Origin: Candidatus Nanoarchaeia archaeon | Lineage (GTDB): Archaea > Nanobdellota > Nanobdellia > Pacearchaeales > GW2011-AR1 | Direction: 5' to 3' | Assembly (NCBI GenBank): GCA_028718805.1 | Contig: JAQUKY010000010.1 | Coordinates: 1-47,051 of the forward strand | DNA length: 47,051 nucleotides | Shown here: piece by piece, positions 15,315 to 23,540 of the stretch | Layout of the letters: every line of letters begins with the position of its first letter | Position numbering within the stretch: the first letter of the stretch is position 1 | Made by a program: the position numbers and the translations under genes | The notes under the pieces: model-generated | The model's input: the letters and a program-made list of their open reading frames with translations, nothing else | Told to the model about the DNA's origin: nothing | Databases searched by the model: none

Positions 15315-15851
15315 ATGGCAGATAAAAAGAAGGAAAGAATTTCTATTTTCATTGATGGAAGCAATCTTTATCATAGCCTAAAAAGATTAAACATATCAAA
15401 AATAGATTTTCAAAAACTGATAAATAAATTAAAGAATAATCGAAAAATAGTTTCTGTTTTTTACTATAACGCTCCTCTGGATATAAATTATAATCTTAAG
15501 ACATATTGGGAACAACAAAGATTTTTTGATGAACTTAGAAAACTATCTTTATTTAAGGTTATTCTATGCAAAATGAGAAAAATAAGAAAAGAAGGAAAAA
15601 TAATAGATTATGAAGTTAAAGGAGATGATGTTCACTTAACTGTTGATTTGATAAGTGGAGCTTATGAAAATCTTTATGATGTTGCTATTATTGTCTCAGG
15701 TGATGAAGATTTTGTTCCTGCTCTAAAGAAAGTTCAGCAATTAGGAAAGAAAGTAGAAAATGCTTATTTTATCTCAAGCTCTTCAAGTGCATTAAAACAT
15801 TCTTCAAATGTATCAATATGCATTAACAAATTTATAAAAGAAATAATATAA
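15315..15851 (+). CDS. NYN domain (LabA/DUF88-like) PIN-fold nuclease
   Basis: A 178-residue single NYN domain, a PIN-like metal-dependent RNase fold. Acidic catalytic residues are visible: ISIFIDGSNLYHSL (Asp and Asn near 14-17), KGDDVHLTVDLISGAYENLYDVAIIVSGDEDFVPALKKVQQLGKKVE (about 102-148), which is the D-x-x-L/SGDxDF signature. It is complete for the LabA/DUF88 subgroup. The substrate is likely RNA by family. It is alone on its strand between imperfect direct repeats, like a single-gene insertion. A hairpin-prone GC-rich stretch (CCCGG...CCGGG, 15856-15884) follows the stop. Confidence 0.85.
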   Translation: MADKKKERISIFIDGSNLYHSLKRLNISKIDFQKLINKLKNNRKIVSVFYYNAPLDINYNLKTYWEQQRFFDELRKLSLFKVILCKMRKIRKEGKIIDYEVKGDDVHLTVDLISGAYENLYDVAIIVSGDEDFVPALKKVQQLGKKVENAYFISSSSSALKHSSNVSICINKFIKEII

Positions 15852-15960
15852 AACTGCCCGGCATTGCCCGAAGACCATACCGGGGAATATATTGATATTA
15901 TAATGGCTTCAGAGTTTAAAAAACCTTCGATTTCTAATCTTTTCTTAATATATCCGTTAG

Positions 15961-16022
15961 GAACCAAGACCTTCAGAGCAGGTTCAAGGGGCTATGGTAT
16001 AACTTTTATACCAGAGATATAA
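15961..16022 (+). repeat. Imperfect direct repeat right of the NYN gene
   Basis: ACCTTCAGAGCAGGTTCAAG and the following GGGCTATGGTATAA...AGAGATATAA match the copy at 15208-15270. This copy also contains GGGGCTATGG, identical over 8 nt to the acceptor end of tRNA-Gln on this strand. Whether the pair is a target-site-like duplication, tRNA decay or a duplicated coding tail is unresolved. Confidence 0.5.
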
Positions 16023-16027
16023 AAAGA

Positions 16028-16885
16028 TTATTTCTTTTTTCTAAAATACATAAACGCTCCAACTAAACCCAAAAGAAGTAAACATAACCCAATAACATTT
16101 GAAGAAGTTTGATTTAAGCTACTTATAACATCACCTGTTAGGTTTGATGAGAGAAAAAATAAAGCTAAGATAAAACTAAAGATAGAAGTAACAAAAACCG
16201 CAACTTTTCCTTCTAACCCCTCTTTTTTTAGATGAATTAAATTTTTTAGGTAATTAAAGACTCCTCCCCCTCTTTTTTTATATTGTTCTCTTAATTTCAT
16301 ATTAATTGGATTATCTGGAGAAATAGGAAAGAACTTATAACTTAGCCCATATTCATCTGCAAAATATTTGGAAGGTTTATCTTTAACTAAATTGACTGAT
16401 TTATGTAGTTTTTCGCGAACAGCAGTGTCAGTATCAGGATTACTCTGTGCCTCTAACAAAATTTCTCTTTGTTTTAATTGGTATTTAGTGGGTTTATTTT
16501 TTTTCTTAAAAAGAAGAAAGCCAGAGATAGTTCCATCTTTATAATTTTGTTGGTCAATGCGCAAAAATTCAGCTTTTTTTTCATTAAAAAAGGATAGTAA
16601 ATCTCCTTGGCTTGGTTCTGTTTGTGCTGTTGTATCTTGTGTTGACCAATTTCCGGTATGGGTATGAATTGAGGTATAATTTTTTTTATCTGTCAATCCC
16701 AAATATTCAGCAATCTTTCTAGCATCAGCGCTATTATAACATATCCCCCGATTAACAGAAATCTCTGCAGGGTTATAACCCATTACTTTTATATGAGAAC
16801 TTTCGAATTTAGGATTTGGAGTATTTGCAATATGCTCTGTTGGAGATATTCTATATTTTCCGGGCTCTCTTTTTGATTGTTTCAT
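16028..16885 (-). CDS. JAMM-like metalloprotease domain with two C-terminal membrane helices
   Basis: A 285-residue paralogue of the protein at 7099-8034. It keeps a more complete JAMM-like signature: YTSIHTHTGNW (His74, His76) and EPSQGDLLSFF (Ser92, Asp95), matching H-x-H and S-x-x-D of JAMM/Mov34 enzymes, so this copy may be active. Two hydrophobic helices (about 234-252 and 263-281) around a SSNLTG loop place it in the membrane with the domain inside. Family function would be cleavage of isopeptide or peptide bonds; the substrate here is unknown. It is alone on the minus strand, between tRNA-derived repeats. Confidence 0.65.
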   Translation of the reverse strand: MKQSKREPGKYRISPTEHIANTPNPKFESSHIKVMGYNPAEISVNRGICYNSADARKIAEYLGLTDKKNYTSIHTHTGNWSTQDTTAQTEPSQGDLLSFFNEKKAEFLRIDQQNYKDGTISGFLLFKKKNKPTKYQLKQREILLEAQSNPDTDTAVREKLHKSVNLVKDKPSKYFADEYGLSYKFFPISPDNPINMKLREQYKKRGGGVFNYLKNLIHLKKEGLEGKVAVFVTSIFSFILALFFLSSNLTGDVISSLNQTSSNVIGLCLLLLGLVGAFMYFRKKK

Positions 16886-17052
16886 AAATTAATATATATA
16901 AGTAATATTTTAAATCTTGCTAAAAATTGCATGGGCGATACTAGAATCGGACTAGTGAATCATAGAAGTCTTTAAATAGCCTTGAATCTCGAGGAGAACA
17001 ATTAAGAAATAAACTTAAGGTAAGCCCATATCCCCAAAATCTGCCAAAATGA

Positions 17053-17068
17053 TAGATAGCCCCGCCAG
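17053..17068 (+). repeat. tRNA-Gln 3'-end repeat, copy C (16 nt exact)
   Basis: TAGATAGCCCCGCCAG is identical to 43681-43696, which spans the 3' end of tRNA-Gln and 5 nt of its downstream flank; after one mismatch ATT also matches. It lies in the 309-nt gap 16886-17194, which otherwise shows no gene. It is the longest of the displaced copies and a strong candidate attachment-site remnant. Confidence 0.6.
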
Positions 17069-17194
17069 AATTAGGTATGTTCTTGAAGAATTTAGAGGGA
17101 CATTTTATGTACAGGTTTTTACAGGATTTTGATCAAAAGAAATCATAAAGAAGGCTGCAGAAATGCTTAATAAGAAAAGATGTGACTTTTTATT

Positions 17195-19099
17195 TTAAAA
17201 AGGACTTTTTGGCAGATTATATACAAAACTTTTTAGTTTAGAATACACTTTTTGTTTCATTGCAACTGCCAAAACTTTGTATTTTTCTGCTTGTTCTTTT
17301 TTCCCCCTCATTCTACTAATCCAATAACATCCCCCAAAGTCTCCAGTGCCTTCTATGGATTCTAATAATCCATTGCTCATCATAGGTAAATAAGACTCTC
17401 TTGGTACCATCGCACTTCTTAACAGCAATGCTCCTTCTTGAAACTCTTTTTTTTCAAATAAAAATTTTGTAAGCCTTAGCACATTATTATAATATTCAGT
17501 TTTATTCCCCTTTTGTCCTCTTGCCAAACCTATAGCAGTTTCCATAATGGATATTTCCTGATTAAATCTATTTCTTTCAAAATATTCTATAGGAGCCAGT
17601 GAATGGCCAGAAAATTTTATTCTCCAATCTATTTTATCTTCTAGACTTTGAATCAAGAGACTTGCCTTGTCTAAAGGGTTTTCAGCATTTTCGACTGCTT
17701 TTGTGAAATCCCTAGTTCTAATGTAAAAATTTCTTGCAATATCATTTTTACCAAGTGTAGATGCAAGTCTTGCAATGGCAACTTCGTCCTCTTTGCCAGT
17801 AGAATTTTTCATCCAAGCATCTAGAAGCATGTCTCCTACATTTAACCCCTTGGCCTCTTCTATCGCCTCATCTTTCTTCAAGGCGCAGAGATATTTTAAT
17901 TTCTCTTCAGGATTCTGAAGCTCTCCTTTTAATATCCCTTTTACAGCTTCTCTGCCTTCAGCATATGGATAATCGCTAGTAATCCATAATCCTTTTATTC
18001 CTAACTCTAAAATTTTATCTCTGTCTTTTAATGCCGCGGCAATTCCAAAATAATCAAAGAAAGAGTCATCACATGTATGATATAATCTTTTTTTAAACTC
18101 ATCTTTTTTTCCTTCAGGCAGTTGAGAAATCAAATTAATGGCAAGATCAGCATAGGAATGAGGTCTTTCTAAATATCCCATCCTAGCCCTTTGTAGAGCA
18201 GTCTTTCTCTCCATAGTTTCTAATCTTCTATTGTTGTAAACATTATGATCTGCCTGTTCTGCAGACTGAGTATCAAAATTCCATTTCCAAATTTCTTTTT
18301 TAAAATCATCTATTACCATTTCCAACCCGCTCTCAAGAGTTCTATCAGCCTCTTCTTTTCCAAAATATGTGTCAGCATAGAAAATAGCATTTTCAACATA
18401 TCTTTTCTCTCTTCTTGAAAATCCATGCTCTTCTGACTTTCCATTTAGCAGAGAATTTATATGTTGTTGTTTTAACCATCTTGCCAGGCATGGACGATTA
18501 TCGTTTTCTGCTTTTTCTATTGCTCTTTGAAAACCTTTTCCTGTCTTAGAAACTATCTTTGCCATCTTAAAATAAGGCAAATGTTCAATAGCTATATCAA
18601 CCATTTCTCCATCCATATCCCCCAGCTTATCCATTTGCATAACAGCTTCATTATACCTCTCCTTAGGTATAAGAACTTTTTTTATTAAAGCCCTTTTTAG
18701 ACTTTTTACCCAATTAATTACTTCTTCTCGCTTTACTCCTCCATAATCCCCTTGGCTAAAATCATATTTAAATCCGGGAAGAGAAATGATTGATCCAGGA
18801 ATTCCCATATTTTTTTCCTCCGAATAACCTGTTATCTTGAATTCATGTGGTACCGCAATTATTTCGGTTATAATTGATTCGAGAATTTTTCCTTTTTGAG
18901 CCATTGCGAAGCCCTTTTCAAATTCTAGCTGTTGAAATGCAAATCCAACCCCAATCCTTAAGGCATCTCCAGCCAAACCGTCAATCTCTATTGCATTTGC
19001 ATCACTTTGCTTAGTAAGCAATTGAAAAACGGCCCCCGCTCTTCCTTCTTTTGTTTTCAAAGAGTTAATCGCTTCGGTCAGGCTAGGATTTGTAACCAT
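17195..19099 (-). CDS. Hypothetical protein, 634 aa, helical-repeat-like
   Basis: A large unrecognised soluble protein. After about residue 160 it is a long succession of amphipathic helices of similar length (for example KDRDKILELGIKGLWI, LKYLCALKKDEAIEEAKGLN, ARLASTLGKNDIARNFYIRTRDFTKAVENAE), reminiscent of TPR/HEAT-type scaffolds. The N-terminal 150 residues are mixed. No nuclease, ATPase or peptidase motif is evident. It is the only gene between tRNA-derived repeats C and D, so it may have arrived as a single-gene insertion. By inference it could be a sensor or scaffold, but no function is assigned. Confidence 0.7.
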   Translation of the reverse strand: MVTNPSLTEAINSLKTKEGRAGAVFQLLTKQSDANAIEIDGLAGDALRIGVGFAFQQLEFEKGFAMAQKGKILESIITEIIAVPHEFKITGYSEEKNMGIPGSIISLPGFKYDFSQGDYGGVKREEVINWVKSLKRALIKKVLIPKERYNEAVMQMDKLGDMDGEMVDIAIEHLPYFKMAKIVSKTGKGFQRAIEKAENDNRPCLARWLKQQHINSLLNGKSEEHGFSRREKRYVENAIFYADTYFGKEEADRTLESGLEMVIDDFKKEIWKWNFDTQSAEQADHNVYNNRRLETMERKTALQRARMGYLERPHSYADLAINLISQLPEGKKDEFKKRLYHTCDDSFFDYFGIAAALKDRDKILELGIKGLWITSDYPYAEGREAVKGILKGELQNPEEKLKYLCALKKDEAIEEAKGLNVGDMLLDAWMKNSTGKEDEVAIARLASTLGKNDIARNFYIRTRDFTKAVENAENPLDKASLLIQSLEDKIDWRIKFSGHSLAPIEYFERNRFNQEISIMETAIGLARGQKGNKTEYYNNVLRLTKFLFEKKEFQEGALLLRSAMVPRESYLPMMSNGLLESIEGTGDFGGCYWISRMRGKKEQAEKYKVLAVAMKQKVYSKLKSFVYNLPKSPF

Positions 19100-19266
19100 A
19101 ATTGTATATCAAGACTTATGCATTTTAAAGATTTGTATTATTAAATATATTACTCGAATCAGATTAGTTTGCATTTTCTCTTAGTTTTCCTCGATTTTTC
19201 TCTCTTTTCTAATGCTTTCCTTAATTTCTATCCCCCATTATAGAGGTCTTTTTAAAGCTAAAACTC

Positions 19267-19298
19267 TAGAGGGTTCCAATTAAATAAAAAACCCTCTA
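19267..19298 (-). terminator. Hairpin downstream of the double-Lrp gene
   Basis: TAGAGGGTT (19267-19275) and AACCCTCTA (19290-19298) form a perfect 9-bp stem about 75 nt after the stop of the minus-strand gene 19372-20331. The minus-strand loop contains a T-run and the stem is followed by GAGTTTT, which fits termination. Confidence 0.45.
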
Positions 19299-19316
19299 AA
19301 GTCTTCAAAAAGGTAC

Positions 19317-19329
19317 ATAGCCCCGCCAG
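19317..19329 (+). repeat. tRNA-Gln 3'-end repeat, copy D (13 nt exact)
   Basis: ATAGCCCCGCCAG is identical to 43685-43697 and in the same orientation. It is directly 3' of the double-Lrp gene and 5' of the 634-aa gene. GGGCGCTAG at 19357-19365 could be a decayed partner strand. Confidence 0.55.
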
Positions 19330-19371
19330 CGACAGCCTCATCATGGCATTTTAGTGGGCGCTAGTTTGGGT

Positions 19372-20331
19372 TTAATCTGGTACAATGGATAGTGTTGGAA
19401 ATTCAGAGTAACCCATATAATCATAACTTTTTATTATATCACTAAATTTCTTCATAACTTCTTCAAGAATTTCTAGTAGTTGATTCAAATCTTTAACAAC
19501 GATTTCTGCCTCGAAATCGGCTCCACCAATAGATTTATTGATCTGATAAAAATATTTATGGAATTTTAAATAATTAAATAATTCTTTATTTCTAGAGACA
19601 GAATTAAGCAAAAAATCAACACGGTAACCTTGATAGCCCATTTTATTTAAATCTAGATTAATTTTATAACCTACAATTACCTTCTTTTTCTCAAGAAGTT
19701 TGATTCTCTGTCTTAATGTTTCGGAATTAACTTTAATCTGTTTTGCTATTTCAGTTAAGGGTTTGTCTACATTTCCCGCATAGGCATTTATAATTTTTTC
19801 ATCTAATTCATCGAATTTTGTTGGACTTCCATTTCCATAAATTCTTTCTATTGTCTCCCTTTGTCCTTCTATAAAGAATTTTTTGTTAAAGTTATGTATG
19901 GGGGCATATATTGCTATCTTGCTTTCAGAGATATTTTCTTTATATCTCGATTGTATCTCATCCCATAATTTATGAAAAGAATCTATATAATTACCTGATT
20001 TGACTCCCACAAAAAATGCGAAATCCCATTTTCCATGAAGAACTGTGGTTGTCCATACATTATCCATCACTTTTATATAATTGTAGAATTCTTGTTTTCT
20101 TTCTTTAGTCATATTTTGCCATTTAATATATACTCTAAAAGTAAAATAACCAAATTTGGACATGTCTACTATCGCACTATATCCTAAGAGTATCCCCTCT
20201 TCTTTCAACCGATGGATTCTAAAATTTACAAATTCCTTGGATCTATTAATCTTCTTAGCAATCTTTGAAATTGGTTGTGATGAATCTTTTTCTAGTTCAT
20301 AAATTATTTTTTTGTCAAACAAATCTAGCAT
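19372..20331 (-). CDS. Tandem double Lrp/AsnC-family regulator
   Basis: A 319-residue transcription regulator made of two Lrp/AsnC modules in one chain. The first winged helix is LDLFDKKIIYELEKDSSQPISKIAKKINRSKEFVNFRIHRLKEEGILLGY (about 2-51) and the second is FDELDEKIINAYAGNVDKPLTEIAKQIKVNSETLRQRIKLLEKKKVIVGY (about 170-220). Each is followed by a roughly 90-residue RAM-like beta domain. A single Lrp is about 150 residues, so this is a duplication-fusion. It would bind DNA as a pseudo-dimer; ligand and targets are unknown. It is divergent from the small exported gene at 20450, which is a natural candidate target. Confidence 0.8.
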   Translation of the reverse strand: MLDLFDKKIIYELEKDSSQPISKIAKKINRSKEFVNFRIHRLKEEGILLGYSAIVDMSKFGYFTFRVYIKWQNMTKERKQEFYNYIKVMDNVWTTTVLHGKWDFAFFVGVKSGNYIDSFHKLWDEIQSRYKENISESKIAIYAPIHNFNKKFFIEGQRETIERIYGNGSPTKFDELDEKIINAYAGNVDKPLTEIAKQIKVNSETLRQRIKLLEKKKVIVGYKINLDLNKMGYQGYRVDFLLNSVSRNKELFNYLKFHKYFYQINKSIGGADFEAEIVVKDLNQLLEILEEVMKKFSDIIKSYDYMGYSEFPTLSIVPD

Positions 20332-20435
20332 ATTTTATCAAAACAAATTATATTTATAAATATTATGTTTTTGATAAAAATATTAAGAGAAATATTTATA
20401 TAAAATCATTACTTTAGAATAATAACTAAATTAAT

Positions 20436-20441
20436 AGGAGG
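20436..20441 (+). promoter_or_regulatory. Strong ribosome-binding site
   Basis: AGGAGG lies 8 nt before the ATG at 20450. Such full Shine-Dalgarno sites are rare in this window, and this one fixes the start codon. ATATTTATATAAAA (20391-20404) upstream is the TATA candidate, so this transcript has a leader. Confidence 0.65.
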
Positions 20442-20449
20442 AAACAAAA

Positions 20450-20785
20450 ATGAACACAAAACAAAAAATTGCATCAGGACTTGTAACACTTGCTCTTGTT
20501 GCTGGAAGCTGCTTTGGTGGTAGAACAGTATATAATGCTGGCTATGAAAGTGGAAGACAGGCAGGAAAACAAGAAGTGAAGAATGAATTAACCACTGCAG
20601 GGAACATATACATCACAAACTACAAAAGGGACTTAAGTTTACTTAAAGATCAAGTCTACGATAGTACTGGTAAAGAACAGAAACATCTCCAAGAGTTATA
20701 TGGGTATAAAATTGAACAGACAAATATTCTTCAAGATTTAATGAACGAAGTTTTAGATGATAGCATACAAATCGGAGTGAGATAA
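20450..20785 (+). CDS. Small exported or membrane-anchored protein, 111 aa
   Basis: The N-terminus MNTKQKIASGLVTLALVAGSCF has the charge-hydrophobic-small-residue pattern of a signal peptide or single anchor. The remainder is charged and helical (YESGRQAGKQEVKNELTT, then YKRDLSLLKDQVYDSTGKEQKHLQELYGYKIEQTNILQDLMNEVL), likely coiled coil outside the membrane. AGSC could be a lipobox-like signal. Function unknown. It is divergent from the double-Lrp gene, with about 118 nt of shared control region. Confidence 0.65.
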   Translation: MNTKQKIASGLVTLALVAGSCFGGRTVYNAGYESGRQAGKQEVKNELTTAGNIYITNYKRDLSLLKDQVYDSTGKEQKHLQELYGYKIEQTNILQDLMNEVLDDSIQIGVR

Positions 20786-20915
20786 TGGACGGTTAAATAA
20801 ATGAGAACATACCTCAATAAGTAATCACTAACTTCTCCAGTCACCGCCCCGTGACCTAAAAAATGATTTATAAATATTGTCGCATATTATTGCATCCAAC
20901 AAGATAGATGGAAAG

Positions 20916-20946
20916 ATTTAAATACTATTGTTATATTAATAACAAT
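20916..20946 (+). promoter_or_regulatory. TATA box and palindromic operator of the MNT-HEPN operon
   Basis: TTTAAATA (20916-20923) is followed by ATTGTTATATTAATAACAAT (20927-20946), a perfect 8-bp inverted repeat around ATTA that ends right before the ATG at 20947. The TATA-to-ATG distance fits a leaderless start. A repressor on the palindrome would block initiation, and the winged-helix domain of the encoded protein is the obvious candidate. Confidence 0.65.
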
Positions 20947-21510
20947 ATGGTTAATAAATTAACAATTGCTTCATATCTAGAACCTTTTCTTACTACCGAA
21001 GGTTTTATTCATTTGTCTGAATTAGCAAGGAAAGTAGGCAAAAATCATACTGTTGTAAGGCTCTATGCTAATAATCTAGAAAAACAGGGGATACTTGAAA
21101 AAAAGATAGTTGGCAGACTGACCATGTATCAGCTAAAATCTTCCCCAATATTATTAGACTATCTTGTTCTAGCTGAAAAAGAAAGGCTTATTGCTCAATG
21201 CCAAAAAGACTTAATCTTAAAAGAAATAGTTGGATTTCTGCATGAGCTCTTAGATCATGAGAACAAGGCTCTAATTTTTGGCTCTGCAACGATGAATGCT
21301 AGAAAGGCAGGGGATGTAGACATTTTGATAACTGGCAAATTTGATGAATCCAAAATAAAAGAGCTAGAAAAGAGACTTAATATTGAAGCTCATTTAATCA
21401 GCACAAAAGATTTAAACTCTATAACTCCTTCGTTAAAGAAAGAGATATTAAATAAACACTTAATAATTCAAGGCTCAGAAGAAATAGTAAAATGGCTAAA
21501 ATCAATTTAA
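20947..21510 (+). CDS. Winged-helix MNT nucleotidyltransferase (antitoxin of a HEPN pair)
   Basis: A 187-residue protein with an N-terminal winged helix (about 1-65: LSELARKVGKNHTVVRLYANNLEKQGIL) and a C-terminal minimal nucleotidyltransferase domain. LIFGSATMNARKAGDVDILI (about 109-128) shows the GS and D-x-D motif (Gly112, Ser113, Asp123, Asp125). MNT enzymes neutralise HEPN RNases in type VII systems by AMPylation of the toxin, and the HEPN gene overlaps by 19 nt. An ATG 39 nt upstream is rejected because it would start ahead of the TATA-palindrome promoter. Confidence 0.82.
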   Translation: MVNKLTIASYLEPFLTTEGFIHLSELARKVGKNHTVVRLYANNLEKQGILEKKIVGRLTMYQLKSSPILLDYLVLAEKERLIAQCQKDLILKEIVGFLHELLDHENKALIFGSATMNARKAGDVDILITGKFDESKIKELEKRLNIEAHLISTKDLNSITPSLKKEILNKHLIIQGSEEIVKWLKSI

Positions 21511-21953
21511 ATTGGTGCAAAAAACAGGAAAAAGGAATTAGTTTAGTAGAACCTAATACAAATCTTTCAGAGGATTACCTAAAAAGTGCACAGGAAACTT
21601 TGCTCTTGCTTAAAGATGTTCACAACAAATCCAACATGTGGGCAGCAACAATGAAATATTATTGCGAATACTTTGCAGTTTACTCATTTTTAATCAGAGT
21701 TGGGATTAAATGTGAAATTCATGATTGCACAATAAAACTTGTAGAATTATTTGAAGAGCAGAAAATGCTTCCAAAAGGAACATTTCAAAGACTAGATAAA
21801 GACAAAGGACTGAGAATTGACAACCAATACTACTTAAAAAATCTTAAAGTCAACATTGATTTTAATGACCTTTCAGATTTTGTTCTTGCAATGAAAAACA
21901 GAATTTCTTCAATTACACTTGAGGAAATAAAAAAGATTAGAGCGATGGTTTAA
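21492..21953 (+). CDS. HEPN-domain RNase toxin partner
   Basis: A 153-residue all-helical HEPN protein paired with the upstream MNT gene. The segment MWAATMKYYCEYFAVYSFLIRVGIKCEIHDCTIKLVELFEEQKM (about 49-92) has the HEPN helix pair with Arg and His seven residues apart, close to the family's Rx4-6H RNase motif. The spacing differs slightly, so activity is not certain. It overlaps the MNT gene by 19 nt, implying coupled translation. Its stop overlaps the convergent AbrB microprotein gene by 4 nt. Confidence 0.78.
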   Translation: MAKINLNWCKKQEKGISLVEPNTNLSEDYLKSAQETLLLLKDVHNKSNMWAATMKYYCEYFAVYSFLIRVGIKCEIHDCTIKLVELFEEQKMLPKGTFQRLDKDKGLRIDNQYYLKNLKVNIDFNDLSDFVLAMKNRISSITLEEIKKIRAMV

Positions 21954-22096
21954 TCATTTATTATCTCAATAGTCACTTGCGTTAAAGTTCCGGGCTTAAT
22001 TTGATCTTCTAGTATCTTTGGTATAACTATGATTGCTTGACTTCCGTGTTTAACTATTTTCTTGGTGATGGTGAAGGATTTGGTTGGATTAATCAT
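21950..22096 (-). CDS. AbrB-like DNA-binding microprotein, 48 aa
   Basis: A bare SpoVT-AbrB swapped-hairpin domain: FTITKKIVKHGSQAIIVIPK, then ILEDQIKPGTLTQVTIEIIND. K-H-G-S-Q-A-I-I-V-I-P-K is the loop-strand signature of AbrB/MazE-type dimers. The ATG overlaps the stop of the 434-aa gene (ATGA), so the two are translationally coupled. It is 33 of 40 residues identical by eye to the microprotein at 24222-24359, which also follows unknown genes. The role is likely operon autoregulation and perhaps antitoxin. Confidence 0.75.
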   Translation of the reverse strand: MINPTKSFTITKKIVKHGSQAIIVIPKILEDQIKPGTLTQVTIEIIND

Positions 22097-23397
22097 TTTT
22101 TGTAAACCATAACTTCTCCAGAAAAAAGTCTGGAATTTTCTGTATAACAACAATTAGTCATCTCCATTAAATGACTATTTTGGGGGCAATCCATTATACC
22201 CATGGAAATGGAAGTTTTATGTCTTTGATAATTAAAGGGGGATAAAGCCTTTTCAAGTTTTCCAATTAGCAATTCAGTGTTGGGCTCTGAAAGTGTCCTA
22301 TCGTTGTGCACCCTCATTGCAATATAAGTTGTACTAGTTAAGCTAAAACCTTCTTCATCAGTAAACTTCTTAAACCATTTGTCTTGATCCCCTAGCGGGG
22401 CTTTTCTAATTTTTTCCCATTGCTCCTTTGAAAAATTGTCTTTAAGATTTTTTGCGATGTAAATCCAAATTTCATTATTTTTATTTGTGATTTGAAGAAT
22501 GTCTTTTCCAATATTAGCCATTACTTCTTCGTATATTTCCCCTATATCTCTTGAGTCTTCTGCCTTTAGAACCAGTTGCCACGGCTTATCCTTAAGGTAT
22601 TCTACTGTAGTGCATAGGTGAGAATTTGGAATTTGTCTTTTTCCATAAAAAGGTGCAAAATCTGTCCAAAGAGTATCTTTAATATGAGCTATTTCTTTTT
22701 CATCGCCCTTTAATTTATGTTTTAAGACAGCATAATCAACATTAGGATATTTGTCATAGATAATGACTTTTTTATTGCCAAGGGGCAATTTTTTGAATTC
22801 TTCCAGTACCTGAGTTATAGCTTCATCAAAATGATGGTTATCATAATAGATTATGCTTCCTATTGCAAATGAGGCTAATTGCTTCTTTGTGAGGGGAACA
22901 GCCTTATTTAATATAATTCTTCTATGAACTTTCCCATCTAGAGAATAAAGTTCTGAATCTGGGAGATCTGTTATACATTTACTTTCTAAAGTCCCAATCC
23001 AGCCTTCTGCTTTAGCATCTGGCAGGGGCTTTGCAGTTTTTGAGATATCTAGAGTATCATAGAAAGGTCTATCAGAACGCACAACAACTACTTTATCTCC
23101 ACGGAGATCTCTTCTTCCATCACTTAAATCCTCAAGCATAGGGATAAGTTCAGGTAAGCCTTCTTGCCCATCAATAAAATTAATAAAATCTTCCCAGTCT
23201 TTGCCTCTTCCTTGGATTAAATTCATTTCAGATCCATTTGGAAATTGATAAAGAAATCTTTGATATGATTTGAGTAATCCTATTTTATTTATAGTATCCT
23301 CTGCTTTTTTTCCTAGCTGAGGATCCTTCCCTTTTAGAATATCAATTAAGTCTGGCTCTTGTATTATATTTCCTTTTTCATCAACATATTGTCTCAT
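22093..23397 (-). CDS. Hypothetical protein, 434 aa, coupled to AbrB microprotein
   Basis: I do not recognise this protein. The first 110 residues are helical. The middle alternates strands and helices (HRRIILNKAVPLTKKQLASFAIGSIIYYDNHHFDEAI; KKVIIYDKYPNVDYAVLKHKL). The C-terminal third is mixed, with several aromatic and His/Cys residues (HLMEMTNCCYTENSRLF). No nuclease or ATPase motif is clear. Its stop overlaps the AbrB start, a toxin-antitoxin-like order. It could be a large toxin or effector, by context only. Confidence 0.7.
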   Translation of the reverse strand: MRQYVDEKGNIIQEPDLIDILKGKDPQLGKKAEDTINKIGLLKSYQRFLYQFPNGSEMNLIQGRGKDWEDFINFIDGQEGLPELIPMLEDLSDGRRDLRGDKVVVVRSDRPFYDTLDISKTAKPLPDAKAEGWIGTLESKCITDLPDSELYSLDGKVHRRIILNKAVPLTKKQLASFAIGSIIYYDNHHFDEAITQVLEEFKKLPLGNKKVIIYDKYPNVDYAVLKHKLKGDEKEIAHIKDTLWTDFAPFYGKRQIPNSHLCTTVEYLKDKPWQLVLKAEDSRDIGEIYEEVMANIGKDILQITNKNNEIWIYIAKNLKDNFSKEQWEKIRKAPLGDQDKWFKKFTDEEGFSLTSTTYIAMRVHNDRTLSEPNTELLIGKLEKALSPFNYQRHKTSISMGIMDCPQNSHLMEMTNCCYTENSRLFSGEVMVYKK

Positions 23398-23473
23398 ATT
23401 TCTACAGAATAAGGTCTGAAGCCTATCGCCTCTAATCCAAAAGAATTAATCATCTTTTAAAGTTTTCGTTCGT

Positions 23474-23498
23474 CTTAACCGCCAGACTACGAGGCTTC
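23474..23498 (-). pseudogene. Degraded tRNA-Gln 5' half
   Basis: The plus strand reads CTTAACCGCCAGACTACGAG then GCTTC. Over 25 nt it matches 43735-43759 of intact tRNA-Gln (CTTGACCGCTAGACTACGGG then GCTAT) at 20 positions. Together with copy E of the tRNA 3' end 43 nt to the right, it has the order expected at a junction between a disrupted tRNA copy and the next attachment site. It lies in the 326-nt gap 23398-23723, where I see no gene. Confidence 0.55.
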
Positions 23499-23540
23499 AA
23501 TTTATCGTCGTAAAATCGTATTTTGTCGTCGATAAAAACC

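Noticed and set aside
20908..20946. Longer start for the MNT gene (MERFKYYCYINNN...)
   Set aside because: The extra codons would cover the TATA box and perfect palindrome, and the ATG at 20947 sits at leaderless distance from that TATA box.
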